From positions 41,247,944 through 41,311,943 of the forward strand of contig CM069455.1 of the NCBI GenBank assembly GCA_035610835.1: a DNA stretch of 64,000 bases. The letters run 5' to 3'. Positions 34,259 to 46,944 of the stretch are shown one piece after another (positions within the stretch are counted from its first letter, which is position 1; each line of letters opens with the position of its first letter). The notes under the pieces are model-generated. The model saw only the letters and a program-made list of their open reading frames with translations, was not told the DNA's origin and ran no database searches. The translations under genes were made by a program, and so were the position numbers. The DNA comes from Ophiura sarsii (lineage: Eukaryota > Echinodermata > Ophiuroidea > Amphilepidida > Ophiuridae).

Positions 34259-34963
34259 TTAAGGTTGGTGTCAACCCTGTTTGGCGCCAAATTTATCAAG
34301 CACTGTAACTTTTAAATTATAAATGTGATGTACATAAAAGTATACATTTTTCGTAATGAAATGAGTCAGAGAATCCATTTTTGGTATCAAATTTACTAAA
34401 TTTAGTGATTTTTACATTTTTTTGCCCAAAAATCACCTTTTTGGCGTCAAAATTTTTCAGACAACCTAACAATATCAGTTTTTGATTAAAAAGTCCAAAA
34501 TTTCACCAAAATCATCTAAAGTCAATTATCTAGGAGCAAATTTTTTTTTTTGGCTTAAAATTTGTTTGTTTTGAAAATATTGACTAAAAAGTGCCAATTT
34601 TTTTTTTTAATCTCAAAAATATCATTTTTGGCACTTTTTGGTCAATATTTTCAAAACAAACAAATTTTAAGCCAAAAAAAAAAATCTCTCCTAGATAATT
34701 GACTTCAGATGATTTTGGTGAAATTTTGGAATTGTTAATCAAAAACTGATATTGTTAGGTTGTCTGAAAAATTTTGACGCCAAAAAGGTGATTTTTGGGC
34801 AAAAATGTAAAAAACACTATTTTAAGTAAAATTTGATACCAAAAATGGATTCTCTGACTCATTTCATTACAAAAAATGTATACTTTTATGTACATCACAT
34901 TTATAATTTAAAAGTTACAGTGCTTGACAATTTGGCGCCAAACAGGGTTGACACCAGCCTTAA
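34259..34963. mobile_element. 705 bp TTAA-flanked foldback element
   Basis: TTAA at 34259-34262 and 34960-34963 flank a palindrome with ends 'ggttggtgtcaaccctg'/'cagggttgacaccagcc'. The arms are about 330 bp each and remain alike almost to the centre, where A/T homopolymers lie near 34600-34680. It is non-coding. Confidence 0.92.
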
Positions 34964-35176
34964 GACCCTATATTTTTGCCATAAAATTCTCTCAGTTCAG
35001 TTCCAAAGCCCCCCTTTTTTGAGACCCTACCAAAAAAAAGTTGAGTGCCCCTCCCCCGGTATTTATAAAACACCCTCTATCTAGGTAGCCTACTCCGAGG
35101 CGCTATAGCCAAATATTATTAACGCTGCCATTACGAAATCAATACAATAATTTCGCTTCATCTATGTGGCAACTGC
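34964..35176. other. Unannotated spacer
   Basis: Nothing supported was found. Confidence 0.5.
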
Positions 35177-35448
35177 AATGTTAGAAAAAAGTGTTCGAAC
35201 ACTTAGTAGGCCTAATGTAAAGTCATCCCCCTTTCCCCCGATCAATGTTGAGTCGCCCAACTTGTCAAACATCAGCCCGTGGCCTAGCAACATTGATTGG
35301 TGGGGGGAGGGGAGGGGTATATTGAAGAGGAGCTTTCAGGCTAGCAGATGCAAATTGGTATTTTCACATGACTCTAAAAATGCGTACTATATGGTAATTA
35401 AACGGTGCAAACAATGGTCAGTGTTCGAACACCTTTTTTTCTATGATT
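35177..35448. mobile_element. 272 bp MITE with GTGTTCGAACAC ends (uninterrupted copy)
   Basis: The left 'ttagaaaaaagtgttcgaac' and right 'gtgttcgaacacctttttt' ends are inverted repeats. The copy runs through 'gcgtactatatggtaattaa' without interruption, so it is the empty-site reference for the interrupted copy at 38495-39302. Confidence 0.88.
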
Positions 35449-35624
35449 GTGTATAAAATCGCTTAAGGAAATCATCTAAATTTGTAACGTGTAACTCCAA
35501 AAGTATGTAAGCTATTCTTCTGAGATTTGGCATGATTATCAGGATGGTTTAGGCCCGTCATCGTGTGTAATATGAATGGGAACGGTGAATGTTAAGGAAT
35601 TGTTCGTACGATTGAATTGTTGAA
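35449..35624. other. Short spacer
   Basis: Nothing supported was found. Confidence 0.5.
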
Positions 35625-36720
35625 TATACAGGGTGTCCCAAAAGTCTATGCACGACTTTGAAGCTTTGTATTTCACAAAATATAAGTCGTATTGAAAATA
35701 TGAATACATATTTAGAAAGAGGAGACGTGGGAAATAATTTTGATACCAAACATTGGAGTAACATCTGGTTGTAATGCCACCCTAGAAGTAAAATATATAT
35801 TACTGCAAAAATGTAATTTTATACTTTGGAGGAATAAAGTTCATAAATCCATACCTATTGAGATTAACAAAAGACGGGTAGAGTTAGTTACACGGAAAGT
35901 GATCCGTCAATTAATATTTATAATTTTACATTACAGTGATCCCATCATAATAACAAACTATATCTGTCCGCTGCTTTAATGTTTTGTTTGATCTGAATCT
36001 TGTATGGAAACTTCTTCAAGTCCTTACGCAAAATTCTGTGAACAATTGATCTTTTAATCTTGTTTTCTGCGGAAAGTCGGCGAATAGATCTCTTTGGACC
36101 TTTGGCTACTGCATGTCTTATGACATCAATGTGACTTGTTGATCTACCAGTCTTTCTACCACATCGATACAAACCATGCACAGTTCCTGTGTTAAAAGAT
36201 GTATCCACTAACTTTAAAATGGATATTCTTCCTGGTGCGCGTTTCACTTTGAAATGTTTTCTGAACTTTTGTTGAGTAAGTTGAACTGAATTTGTTTCAG
36301 CGTAGAACCATACAATTTGTATTCGCTTATCCTATGCTGTTTACCATCTTGAATGAAGACTTTTACTGTGCAATGTTGTCTACTACGCCTATTTATGTTA
36401 TGAGTTTGGTAATAACATTAATGTTGCAAGGTAAGCATGTGAACTTTGACTAATGCGCAACGTTACTTTCATACTGTTAATTTATGAGCACCTGATTTTA
36501 GCAACAATGTGTGGTATTTGGTATGGGTGGGTCTGGCACATGGCCAAAAACTTCCAACCAGTGTTATAATGTTTTAGGTTCACCAATAGGGTTGTGTTTG
36601 GTATCAAAATAATTTCCCAAGTCTCGTCTATTAAAATATGTTTAAATTTATACCATATGATTTATATTTTATGAGATATGACTCTTCAAAAACGTGCATA
36701 GACTTTTGGGACACCCTGTA
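35625..36720 (-). mobile_element. Tc1/mariner-like element relic with long TIRs
   Basis: The ends 'cagggtgtcccaaaagtcta' are inverted at 35629 and 36718 and flanked by TA, the canonical mariner target. TIR similarity extends about 130 bp, including the 'ggtatcaaaataatttccca' word. On the minus strand a 100-residue frame (36247-35945) carries RSIRRLSAENKIKRSIVHRIL and DLKKFPYKIQ, typical of the helix-turn-helix DNA-binding part of mariner-family transposases. The catalytic DD(D/E) domain is absent, so it is an internally deleted, non-autonomous relic. Confidence 0.88.
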
Positions 36721-37819
36721 TCTAAATGTGTGTAAATGTAAAGGTCATTATAATTATGTATCTTGTCATATACTTGAAATGTATAGCATTACCGAAACCA
36801 AATACATAGTGAATAAATTATTGTGACTGTTAAATTCTGAGGTGTTTGTATTTAATTTAATTAATGTGACGACTTAATCCAAACACATTTCAACTTCTGA
36901 AGAGGGACGATTTAACGCTTTCCACGCGGTATACTTAAAGCAGATTTTTCAAAAACATTTCAACTTTCAAAGTCTATCTCAAGGATTACTGGACCAATAC
37001 TAGGCACGTTTGTACTTATTTCAGTGCATTTCAGTAAAGTAGGGCATGATCTAACTAATAAAGGTCAAGAACATTGTTCATGTCAAGTGCTAACTATAAC
37101 AAATTGATGGATTTCTAAACATTCAATTGATGTTTTACTATGTGTTAATTATTATATGGTTTTATCATGAGTTAGGCCTAATCAAACTTTTATTAATATG
37201 CGTAATAATTGAGCGTGTCACTACGTCTTTTCTGCAATACTATTTTTCCGATAACAAATGATGGTCAGTAATCATCTCTTACATTATTAAAATAATGTTC
37301 TCTCAGACTGATGACGCAAAACTATAGCCTACATTGATCAAACGGGTTCTATTGATGATTTTGGTAAATGGTAAACCGATAACGTTTTACCATAATCATG
37401 CTCATAGACAAACACGCACTTTGTACGATTCACCAACAAGTAAAATTATATACTATAGTTTCTTTTTTAAAAGACGGAGAATCGTTGCAGTGTGTGTTAT
37501 GCCAATGAGAAATCGCCAACGGTATACCTTTACCATCACCTTTCAGGTTCTCAATGCATTGTATTTGTAGATATGTTGTTGCTCTCACTACACTTTGTTC
37601 AGTCTTTTAAGACTCAAGATATTCCTATCGGATGTGTATCTGATAGCCTAATCCATACAAGTCATTGATGTCATGTATCAATTCAATGGAATGTAGAATA
37701 GGTGAGTGCCAATCATGTTACAAACACCTTAGTAGTCCGTTCCGCTCTGTTTTACGGATACACTTCATATATTCCCTCGAATGCAATAGTACCTTTTCTG
37801 AAAAACTTTCACTATCAAC
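36721..37819. other. Unannotated spacer with a partial MITE
   Basis: At 36912-37030 the left half of the TTAACGCTTTCCACGCGG MITE is present ('ctatctcaaggattactgga', 'aatactaggcacgtttgtac') without a right end. Otherwise nothing was recognised. Confidence 0.6.
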
Positions 37820-37905
37820 ACCTCGTTTAGCTCAGTCGATAGATCGCTCGCTTGTTACCAAACCTATATTTAATGGTAGTGGGTTCGAATCTGTCATTGG
37901 CCTAT
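37820..37905 (+). mobile_element. tRNA-like SINE head
   Basis: 'tttagctcagtcgatagatc' resembles an A box and 'gtgggttcgaatct' a B box, about 40 bases apart as in a tRNA gene. Acceptor and T stems do not pair well and T-rich sequence follows, so a degenerate tRNA-derived SINE or tRNA pseudogene is more likely than a working tRNA. Confidence 0.55.
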
Positions 37906-38494
37906 CTTACTTTTATTACTTATTCTTTTTCTTTTTTTTAATTCTCTTCCAGATCTTATATTTTCATTTATGTATTTATATTTATTCTTTACATTCATTT
38001 CTTTTTCTTTTTATGCTATGACGTGATGCTAATTAATGTTCATAACAATATATTCTATCATTGTGGCGTGGGCATTTGGTGCTATAGTGGTTATTGCTAT
38101 CTACCGTAGATAGCAGTTAGGGCCTATATGCTATACAGTATGTACATGACTTAAACATTACCCATGAGCTCGCATTCGAGTTTGTATCAACGTTTAGATG
38201 AAATTGTTTGTCATTAATGCCAAAATATTACATGTGTGTTCCATTTATATAACCGTTATCTGTACATATACGAATTGCGCCATTCTAAATATGTTGAAAT
38301 TTGAAGGAAATATTGGTTAAAAATCATCATTCCGTAAAAAGTACTTAATATTTATTAATAATATTAAGTGTTCGTATTGCGCATTGTATACGCTACAATG
38401 TGTGAAAATCACATTGAAATCGATCGAGTGGTTCTCAAGTTATGATGTAAAACGTGAGGCATGACAGCGCGTGTTTTCAATAGCTCAGACAAGA
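37906..38494. other. Unannotated spacer
   Basis: Contains the 'gctatctaccgtagatagc' hairpin at 38098-38116. No gene was recognised. Confidence 0.5.
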
Positions 38495-39302
38495 CAATGT
38501 TAGAAAAAAGTGTTTGAACACTTAGTAGGCCTGATGTAAAGTCATCCCCCTTTCCCCCCTGATCAATGTTGAGTCGCCCAACTTGCCAAACATCAGCCCG
38601 TGGCCTAGCAACATTGATTGGTGGGGGAGGGGAGGGGTATATTGAAGAGGAGCTTTCAGGCTAGCAGATGCAAATTGGTATTTTCACATGACTCTAAAAA
38701 TGCGTACTATAGGGTGTTCAGTAATTGATGTCCCACCCCGCCTGAGGCAATATTGGTCATTACTGGAGTAGAGAAGGGAATGTGTAAACAAACCATGTTT
38801 AATAGGCTGTCTGAATGCTAAATCTTGCTAGTGGCGTTTAAAGCATCAACATCGACATAGTTTTCGTGTTTTTATGCGTATTTTTGTAAATCAGCAGAAA
38901 TTAATTATACCTGTACTTCCGGAAGTTGACACATTTTGACCCCTAGTGACCCTTATTTGACCTTTGACCTAGTTATGATTATTGACTTTTTTGCTTAGCT
39001 TATCAATGCGCACAAAATGAAACAAGTCCGGTCAAAATCGGAGCATATCTTCAATTTTACCCCTGTAAAGGTCAATGACCCCTAGTGACCCCTTCTTGAC
39101 CTTTGACCTGGTTATGATTTTTTTTTTAAATTCTTTTTATCAAACCTAACAATTTGAAACAAATCCGATCCAATTTGAAGCATGTCTTGAAATTATGTGT
39201 AAGGATTTCAATGGGTGGGACATCAATTACTGAACACCCTATATATGGTAATTAAACGGTGCAAACAATGGTCAGTGTTCGAACACCTTTTTTCTATGAT
39301 TG
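38495..39302. mobile_element. GTGTTCGAACAC MITE interrupted by a second element
   Basis: This is the same MITE as 35177-35448 (about 95% alike by eye), split after 'gcgtactat' by the element at 38711-39240. Its right part continues from 'ggtaattaaacggtgc'. The right half is also carried in the duplicate at 43.2 kb. Confidence 0.9.
38711..39240. mobile_element. 530 bp element nested in a MITE
   Basis: The ends 'agggtgttcagtaattgatg' (with tcccacc) and the reverse complement at 39215-39240 form TIRs of about 27 bp. TA-rich bases flank both sides. Internal direct repeats of 'tgacctttgacct' and 'ccctagtgaccc' are visible. It is non-coding. The left border of the 3,965 bp duplication lies inside it, at 39012. 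Confidence 0.88.
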
Positions 39303-39317
39303 TGGCTAGGTGCACAA

Positions 39318-39766
39318 CCATAAGGCCCAAAAAAAAAAATAGTTGTGTTGCCCTCATCCGGCCGGGTCAAAATTCTGAGAATGTGGGCCGGGTATTTTTT
39401 TTTTTTTTTCCAAGATTTTTTTTTTTTATCTCTTTTTTTTAAGATTTTTCTTCTTTTTTTCAAGATTTTTTTTCAAGATTTTTTTTTTTAAGATTTTTTT
39501 TCAAGATTTTTTTTCTCAAGATCTTTCAATCTGTGAAAAGAGATGGGCAAGAAACCAAAATATTCACCATTGGGTTGAAAATACATCCAGTAAGCGTTTT
39601 CCTTAGTATCTTCACACATGTTGACTGAAATAATAGGTATAAAATCGTTGATTTGGTAAAATTTAAAATTTAAAATTAAAAAAAAAAAAAAAAAAAATCC
39701 GGCCGGCCGTCCCTCCCGATTTTAGGCTTGTGAGGGCAACACAACTTTTTTTTTTTTTGGCCTAAT
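39318..39766. mobile_element. MITE with TTGTGTTGCCCTC ends (duplicate at +3968)
   Basis: 'aaggcccaaaaa' and 'agttgtgttgccctca' on the left pair with 'tgagggcaacacaact' and 'ttttttggcc' on the right. The interior is made of 'caagattttttt' repeats and long T and A tracts. Confidence 0.85.
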
Positions 39767-41038
39767 ATCACAACCAAAAACTCAAACACAAATCATTTAT
39801 GTTTTATATAACCAACTCATTTTATTTTCAGTTCACAAAACTGACATAATCAAATGTACACATAAATGCAATATGAATTTTGTACAAAAACTATAAACGA
39901 TACAAAACAAAAATTGGCAAAATATTTGAAAATGACATGACTAATAATGTCAGCAATGTCATCTTTTTCCCTTGAAATTCTACATTTTAATGAAATCTGA
40001 TCAAAAACTAATTAGTCACCTGTTTATGTTATACCACCAACAAATTGACATTGTAGTCAGTATCATAATGATATGGACAAAATTCATCAATGCGTATGTG
40101 GGTAATCCCTAAAGTGCGTACCGCAAGCATTCAAAAAATGATGGTCCTGATTGGTTACCACACGCATGCATGGGTGTTCACACGTATTATGCATTTGGAC
40201 GCACCGGGGAACAACAACAAATCAAGCTCACATAAAATAGGTTGAATTTTGTCCATAGCATTTATGACATTGACTATACGACTACAAGCTAGGTACGACT
40301 ATGAGTGTTTGTATGAAGGTTCTTATGAACTGATCGAAAAAGGTATCCCTCAATTTGTACGTTTTGGCAAACGTTGTTGCCTTTCCCAACACATGTTTGA
40401 TTATGCAGAGTTATTATTTACTGTCAGTGACCAAAGAAGATTTTATGGATATCCCACAATGCATTGCGGGAGCACCAGCCAACTAAGGTGATTTTTTCAC
40501 AACATGATGCATCTCTTAAGTTTTAGAAATAAGAAAAAGGAACACTAAGAACTAATTTATTATTGAATCTTAGAGCTCCAACGAGGAATGCACTATGATG
40601 CCATGAATTTGTGCATGTCTATGGGAACCGAGACGAATTGGAAACCAGATTAAGGTCATTTTGCAAAAATGCAATGCATTGTGGTGGTGTCTTTAAAATC
40701 TTCTTTGGTCGGTGACAGTGAACTTACACAGTGAGTATACCATTTTGGTTCTGTTCAATCTTCATTCATTATTATTACTACCGATCCTCATGAATCTATT
40801 CTATGACACTAGTAATTTAGGAGATTTTTGTGAATTTTCAGCCATTTTCAAAAAAATAATTGAACAACAACAACAAAAAGAAGAAAAAAGAAACTGGCAA
40901 ATATTCTTTTGCAAAATGTGAAGCAAAAAATGGGTTGGTCGGGCCCGTAGAACATCTTTTTTTCTTCTTCTCATTGCCTTTTCTATTGTTTCAGTTACAA
41001 ATCACCAAGATATGAGGCCATCAGCCCCGATACTATTA

Positions 41039-41175
41039 GTTATTAGGTGAGGTTGGGTCGGATACGGATTATATCTAGCCGAGGATTCTGTATCGGGACG
41101 AGGGCGCAGCCCGAGTCCTGATACAGACTCCGAGGCTAGATATAATCCGTATCCGACCCAACCTCACCTAATAAC
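41039..41175. other. 137 bp long-stem hairpin (duplicate at +3968)
   Basis: 'gttattaggtgaggttgggt' and the following 'cggatacggattatatctag' on the left are exactly inverted on the right, around a GC-rich centre (gggacgagggcgcagcccgag). A related direct phrase, 'gtcggatacggaatatatct', is at 41365, so the hairpin may be one end of a larger element reaching about 41430. Confidence 0.85.
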
Positions 41176-41466
41176 GATTTTATCCTACTAAAGTCTAAAC
41201 CACTATTAAAATTAAAACAAAACAAGAACAAATGCCAATGTAGTAGTCACCTAAAACCCGAGCAAGTTCGACATTCAGAAACGCCATATTGTTGATCGTC
41301 ACGTCGGCGTAGCAACCCTAACGCATGCGCAGTTCCTTACTGACCGGATACGGGATACGGGGGTCGGATACGGAATATATCTAGTCAGCGCTTATCCAAT
41401 AGGAACACGAGAATCGTCGCGATGGTAGGATAAACAAAAATATCATCATTTTGGCACGTTCATATA

Positions 41467-41873
41467 AACTCCTCACAAAAAGTATCTAGACACTTACACA
41501 TGATCCAATGATTAACAGCTCGAAAGGGTATGGATTAATCAAAGCCAATAACCCAATGCATAATTTTGTTCTGCATATTTTGACACCTCGATTGTTGAGA
41601 TCCGATGTTGCCGAGCAGAGTTATTGTCATTTCAATGGACGTAGGTGCAGTTTCAAAAATCTTTTGTCTATACGGATGATTGTCACTTTTGAAACTGGAC
41701 CTACGACCATTGAAATGACAATAACTCCGCTCCGCAACATCGTATCTCAACAATCAAGATGTCAAAATATGCAGAACAAAATTATGGCTTCGATTCTTCC
41801 ATACCCTCTAAGTTTAAGTTTAAGTTAAGTATTGAATCATATTTAAGTGTCTCGATACTTTTTGCAAGGAGTT
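41467..41873. mobile_element. 407 bp foldback MITE (duplicate at +3968)
   Basis: The ends 'aaactcctcacaaaaagtat' and (inverted) 'aaactccttgcaaaaagtat' enclose arms sharing 'attgtcatttcaatgg', 'tttgttctgcatatttt' and other words. It is a long palindrome with its centre near 41670 and is non-coding. Confidence 0.9.
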
Positions 41874-41892
41874 TAGTATCAAAGCATTCACA

Positions 41893-42033
41893 CCGGAAGT
41901 TGTACCAAAATCCAGTCGCACAATACAATGAGCTAAATCCAACAATGCCGATGAATTAATCTCTAGCCCGTAACCATTGTATAATGTCACTTAACAATGT
42001 GGGACTGGATTTTGGTACAACCTTGCTTCCGGC
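41893..42033. mobile_element. ~140 bp MITE (duplicate at +3968)
   Basis: 'cggaagttgtaccaaaatcc' at the left and its reverse complement 'ggattttggtacaacc..gcttccgg' at the right, with 'cacaat'/'attgtg' inside. Confidence 0.85.
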
Positions 42034-42052
42034 GCTGAAACCCCCAAACTGC

Positions 42053-42288
42053 TTAACGCTTTCCATGCAGCAGGCGGCTGCAGACGACATTCGAAATGTT
42101 TACAAAATGTTTCAAAAAAGTCAAAATTATTGAATTTCATTACCATATTTGGAATCACCATGAGAAATGCATTGCAATAAGAAACAAACATGCCTAGTAT
42201 TGGTTCAGTAATCCATAAAAGTTGGGAACGGATTTTGAAGAATCTGTTTTGTATAATGGTAAACCAATAGCCGCATGGAAAGTGTTAA
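42053..42288. mobile_element. CTTTCCATGC-type TTAA MITE (duplicate at 46021-46256)
   Basis: TTAA borders with 'cgctttccatgc' on the left and 'gcatggaaagtg' on the right. Relative to the copies at 18736 and 19152 it lies in the opposite orientation. Confidence 0.85.
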
Positions 42289-42403
42289 CCAATGGAGGCA
42301 ATATACTCAAAAAGGTCTCTATTACAGAATGAAATATGAGGCAACAGGGTAAAAAATAAAATAAAACAATGTTGTACAGCGCAAACAGACCTCTTAGGTT
42401 AGG

Positions 42404-42632
42404 GGTCATCCATAATTTTCGCCATTTACAGATACGTACAAAGCGTACGTAACAGGGGAGGGGGTAAAAATATACCCTTAAGCAAACTTAAATGGCGATC
42501 TTGAGAGGCGGGCATTTTTTTATCAAGCCATGAAATTGTCACCATTTATTGCGTACATAAATCGAGGGTGGAGGGTAAATAAGCTACATAAGGTCTGTAC
42601 GTGTGAAAATGGCGATAATTTTGGACGACCCC
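42404..42632. mobile_element. MITE with GGGGTC(A/G)TCC ends (duplicate at +3968)
   Basis: 'ggggtcatccataattttcg' followed by 'ccatttacag' on the left pairs with 'aaaatggcgataattttgga' then 'cgacccc' on the right. It has internal 'cgtacaaagcgtacg' and G-tract features and no coding capacity. Confidence 0.85.
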
Positions 42633-42979
42633 TTCGGTCAGTTGGTCATAAAATTCTTTCACCACATTGAAAGAGAAAAAAAGTTCCCTTTTTGGTTGCC
42701 TAATGTTACGAAAAAAGAAACAATGTCCTACAGGCAAACGTAACTCTCTCTCAGGATGGGTCGGTCGGTCAGGTGGGTTTTTTTGGTTTTTTTCCTTCCC
42801 CTTCCCCCTGAAAATGACTGTAAAAATCAAAAAAATCTGTTAAAATGTTGCCGTAATTTGACAAGCAGCAAACTTATTTGAGTCGGCATTCATTTGCATG
42901 TGAATTTCTTCTCCTTTTTTCACTGGTTTCTAAACAAAATGGGTAGGTCGGGCCTGTACAACAGGGTTCGTTTTCCTCG

Positions 42980-45900
42980 ACAAAATGAAACAAGTCCGGT
43001 CAAAATCGGAGCATATCTTCAATTTTACCCCTGTAAAGGTCAATGACCCCTAGTGACCCCTTCTTGACCTTTGACCTGGTTATGATTTTTTTTTTAAATT
43101 CTTTTTATCAAACCTAACAATTTGAAACAAATCCGATCCAATTTGAAGCATGTCTTGAAATTATGTGTAAGGATTTCAATGGGTGGGACATCAATTACTG
43201 AACACCCTATATATGGTAATTAAACGGTGCAAACAATGGTCAGTGTTCGAACACCTTTTTTCTATGATTGTGGCTAGGTGCACAACCATAAGGCCCAAAA
43301 AAAAAAATAGTTGTGTTGCCCTCATCCGGCCGGGTCAAAATTCTGAGAATGTGGGCCGGGTATTTTTTTTTTTTTTTCCAAGATTTTTTTTTTTTATCTC
43401 TTTTTTTTAAGATTTTTCTTCTTTTTTTCAAGATTTTTTTTCAAGATTTTTTTTTTTAAGATTTTTTTTCAAGATTTTTTTTCTCAAGATCTTTCAATCT
43501 GTGAAAAGAGATGGGCAAGAAACCAAAATATTCACCATTGGGTTGAAAATACATCCAGTAAGCGTTTTCCTTAGTATCTTCACACATGTTGACTGAAATA
43601 ATAGGTATAAAATCGTTGATTTGGTAAAATTTAAAATTTAAAATTAAAAAAAAAAAAAAAAAAAATCCGGCCGGCCGTCCCTCCCGATTTTAGGCTTGTG
43701 AGGGCAACACAACTTTTTTTTTTTTTGGCCTAATATCACAACCAAAAACTCAAACACAAATCATTTATGTTTTATATAACCAACTCATTTTATTTTCAGT
43801 TCACAAAACTGACATAATCAAATGTACACATAAATGCAATATGAATTTTGTACAAAAACTATAAACGATACAAAACAAAAATTGGCAAAATATTTGAAAA
43901 TGACATGACTAATAATGTCAGCAATGTCATCTTTTTCCCTTGAAATTCTACATTTTAATGAAATCTGATCAAAAACTAATTAGTCACCTGTTTATGTTAT
44001 ACCACCAACAAATTGACATTGTAGTCAGTATCATAATGATATGGACAAAATTCATCAATGCGTATGTGGGTAATCCCTAAAGTGCGTACCGCAAGCATTC
44101 AAAAAATGATGGTCCTGATTGGTTACCACACGCATGCATGGGTGTTCACACGTATTATGCATTTGGACGCACCGGGGAACAACAACAAATCAAGCTCACA
44201 TAAAATAGGTTGAATTTTGTCCATAGCATTTATGACATTGACTATACGACTACAAGCTAGGTACGACTATGAGTGTTTGTATGAAGGTTCTTATGAACTG
44301 ATCGAAAAAGGTATCCCTCAATTTGTACGTTTTGGCAAACGTTGTTGCCTTTCCCAACACATGTTTGATTATGCAGAGTTATTATTTACTGTCAGTGACC
44401 AAAGAAGATTTTATGGATATCCCACAATGCATTGCGGGAGCACCAGCCAACTAAGGTGATTTTTTCACAACATGATGCATCTCTTAAGTTTTAGAAATAA
44501 GAAAAAGGAACACTAAGAACTAATTTATTATTGAATCTTAGAGCTCCAACGAGGAATGCACTATGATGCCATGAATTTGTGCATGTCTATGGGAACCGAG
44601 ACGAATTGGAAACCAGATTAAGGTCATTTTGCAAAAATGCAATGCATTGTGGTGGTGTCTTTAAAATCTTCTTTGGTCGGTGACAGTGAACTTACACAGT
44701 GAGTATACCATTTTGGTTCTGTTCAATCTTCATTCATTATTATTACTACCGATCCTCATGAATCTATTCTATGACACTAGTAATTTAGGAGATTTTTGTG
44801 AATTTTCAGCCATTTTCAAAAAAATAATTGAACAACAACAACAAAAAGAAGAAAAAAGAAACTGGCAAATATTCTTTTGCAAAATGTGAAGCAAAAAATG
44901 GGTTGGTCGGGCCCGTAGAACATCTTTTTTTCTTCTTCTCATTGCCTTTTCTATTGTTTCAGTTACAAATCACCAAGATATGAGGCCATCAGCCCCGATA
45001 CTATTAGTTATTAGGTGAGGTTGGGTCGGATACGGATTATATCTAGCCGAGGATTCTGTATCGGGACGAGGGCGCAGCCCGAGTCCTGATACAGACTCCG
45101 AGGCTAGATATAATCCGTATCCGACCCAACCTCACCTAATAACGATTTTATCCTACTAAAGTCTAAACCACTATTAAAATTAAAACAAAACAAGAACAAA
45201 TGCCAATGTAGTAGTCACCTAAAACCCGAGCAAGTTCGACATTCAGAAACGCCATATTGTTGATCGTCACGTCGGCGTAGCAACCCTAACGCATGCGCAG
45301 TTCCTTACTGACCGGATACGGGATACGGGGGTCGGATACGGAATATATCTAGTCAGCGCTTATCCAATAGGAACACGAGAATCGTCGCGATGGTAGGATA
45401 AACAAAAATATCATCATTTTGGCACGTTCATATAAACTCCTCACAAAAAGTATCTAGACACTTACACATGATCCAATGATTAACAGCTCGAAAGGGTATG
45501 GATTAATCAAAGCCAATAACCCAATGCATAATTTTGTTCTGCATATTTTGACACCTCGATTGTTGAGATCCGATGTTGCCGAGCAGAGTTATTGTCATTT
45601 CAATGGACGTAGGTGCAGTTTCAAAAATCTTTTGTCTATACGGATGATTGTCACTTTTGAAACTGGACCTACGACCATTGAAATGACAATAACTCCGCTC
45701 CGCAACATCGTATCTCAACAATCAAGATGTCAAAATATGCAGAACAAAATTATGGCTTCGATTCTTCCATACCCTCTAAGTTTAAGTTTAAGTTAAGTAT
45801 TGAATCATATTTAAGTGTCTCGATACTTTTTGCAAGGAGTTTAGTATCAAAGCATTCACACCGGAAGTTGTACCAAAATCCAGTCGCACAATACAATGAG

Positions 45901-46944
45901 CTAAATCCAACAATGCCGATGAATTAATCTCTAGCCCGTAACCATTGTATAATGTCACTTAACAATGTGGGACTGGATTTTGGTACAACCTTGCTTCCGG
46001 CGCTGAAACCCCCAAACTGCTTAACGCTTTCCATGCAGCAGGCGGCTGCAGACGACATTCGAAATGTTTACAAAATGTTTCAAAAAAGTCAAAATTATTG
46101 AATTTCATTACCATATTTGGAATCACCATGAGAAATGCATTGCAATAAGAAACAAACATGCCTAGTATTGGTTCAGTAATCCATAAAAGTTGGGAACGGA
46201 TTTTGAAGAATCTGTTTTGTATAATGGTAAACCAATAGCCGCATGGAAAGTGTTAACCAATGGAGGCAATATACTCAAAAAGGTCTCTATTACAGAATGA
46301 AATATGAGGCAACAGGGTAAAAAATAAAATAAAACAATGTTGTACAGCGCAAACAGACCTCTTAGGTTAGGGGTCATCCATAATTTTCGCCATTTACAGA
46401 TACGTACAAAGCGTACGTAACAGGGGAGGGGGTAAAAATATACCCTTAAGCAAACTTAAATGGCGATCTTGAGAGGCGGGCATTTTTTTATCAAGCCATG
46501 AAATTGTCACCATTTATTGCGTACATAAATCGAGGGTGGAGGGTAAATAAGCTACATAAGGTCTGTACGTGTGAAAATGGCGATAATTTTGGACGACCCC
46601 TTCGGTCAGTTGGTCATAAAATTCTTTCACCACATTGAAAGAGAAAAAAAGTTCCCTTTTTGGTTGCCTAATGTTACGAAAAAAGAAACAATGTCCTACA
46701 GGCAAACGTAACTCTCTCTCAGGATGGGTCGGTCGGTCAGGTGGGTTTTTTTGGTTTTTTTCCTTCCCCTTCCCCCTGAAAATGACTGTAAAAATCAAAA
46801 AAATCTGTTAAAATGTTGCCGTAATTTGACAAGCAGCAAACTTATTTGAGTCGGCATTCATTTGCATGTGAATTTCTTCTCCTTTTTTCACTGGTTTCTA
46901 AACAAAATGGGTAGGTCGGGCCTGTACAACAGGGTTCGTTTTCC
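42980..46944. repeat. 3,965 bp direct duplication, copy 2
   Basis: Separated from copy 1 by only three bases (tcg, 42977-42979). It carries the same elements: MITE 43286-43734, hairpin 45007-45143, foldback 45435-45841, MITE 45861-46001, MITE 46021-46256 and MITE 46372-46600. Confidence 0.95.

Larger units (their letters stand above)
39012..42976. repeat. 3,965 bp direct duplication, copy 1
   Basis: The whole segment recurs at 42980-46944, offset 3,968 bp. The copies look identical by eye, including the 15-T tract near 39395 and the 20-A tract near 39678. Contents: part of the nested element, a TTGTGTTGCCCTC MITE, a 137 bp hairpin, two foldback MITEs, a CTTTCCATGC-type MITE and a GGGGTC(A/G)TCC MITE. 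No protein-coding gene was recognised; 39770-41030 has only short unsupported frames. Confidence 0.95.

Noticed and set aside
37820..37905. Functional tRNA gene
   Set aside because: A- and B-box-like words are present, but acceptor and T stems do not pair convincingly and the anticodon arm is unclear; a SINE head is likelier.
41508..41828. Overlapping open frames on both strands with near-identical peptides
   Set aside because: The similarity between strands arises because the segment is a foldback palindrome.
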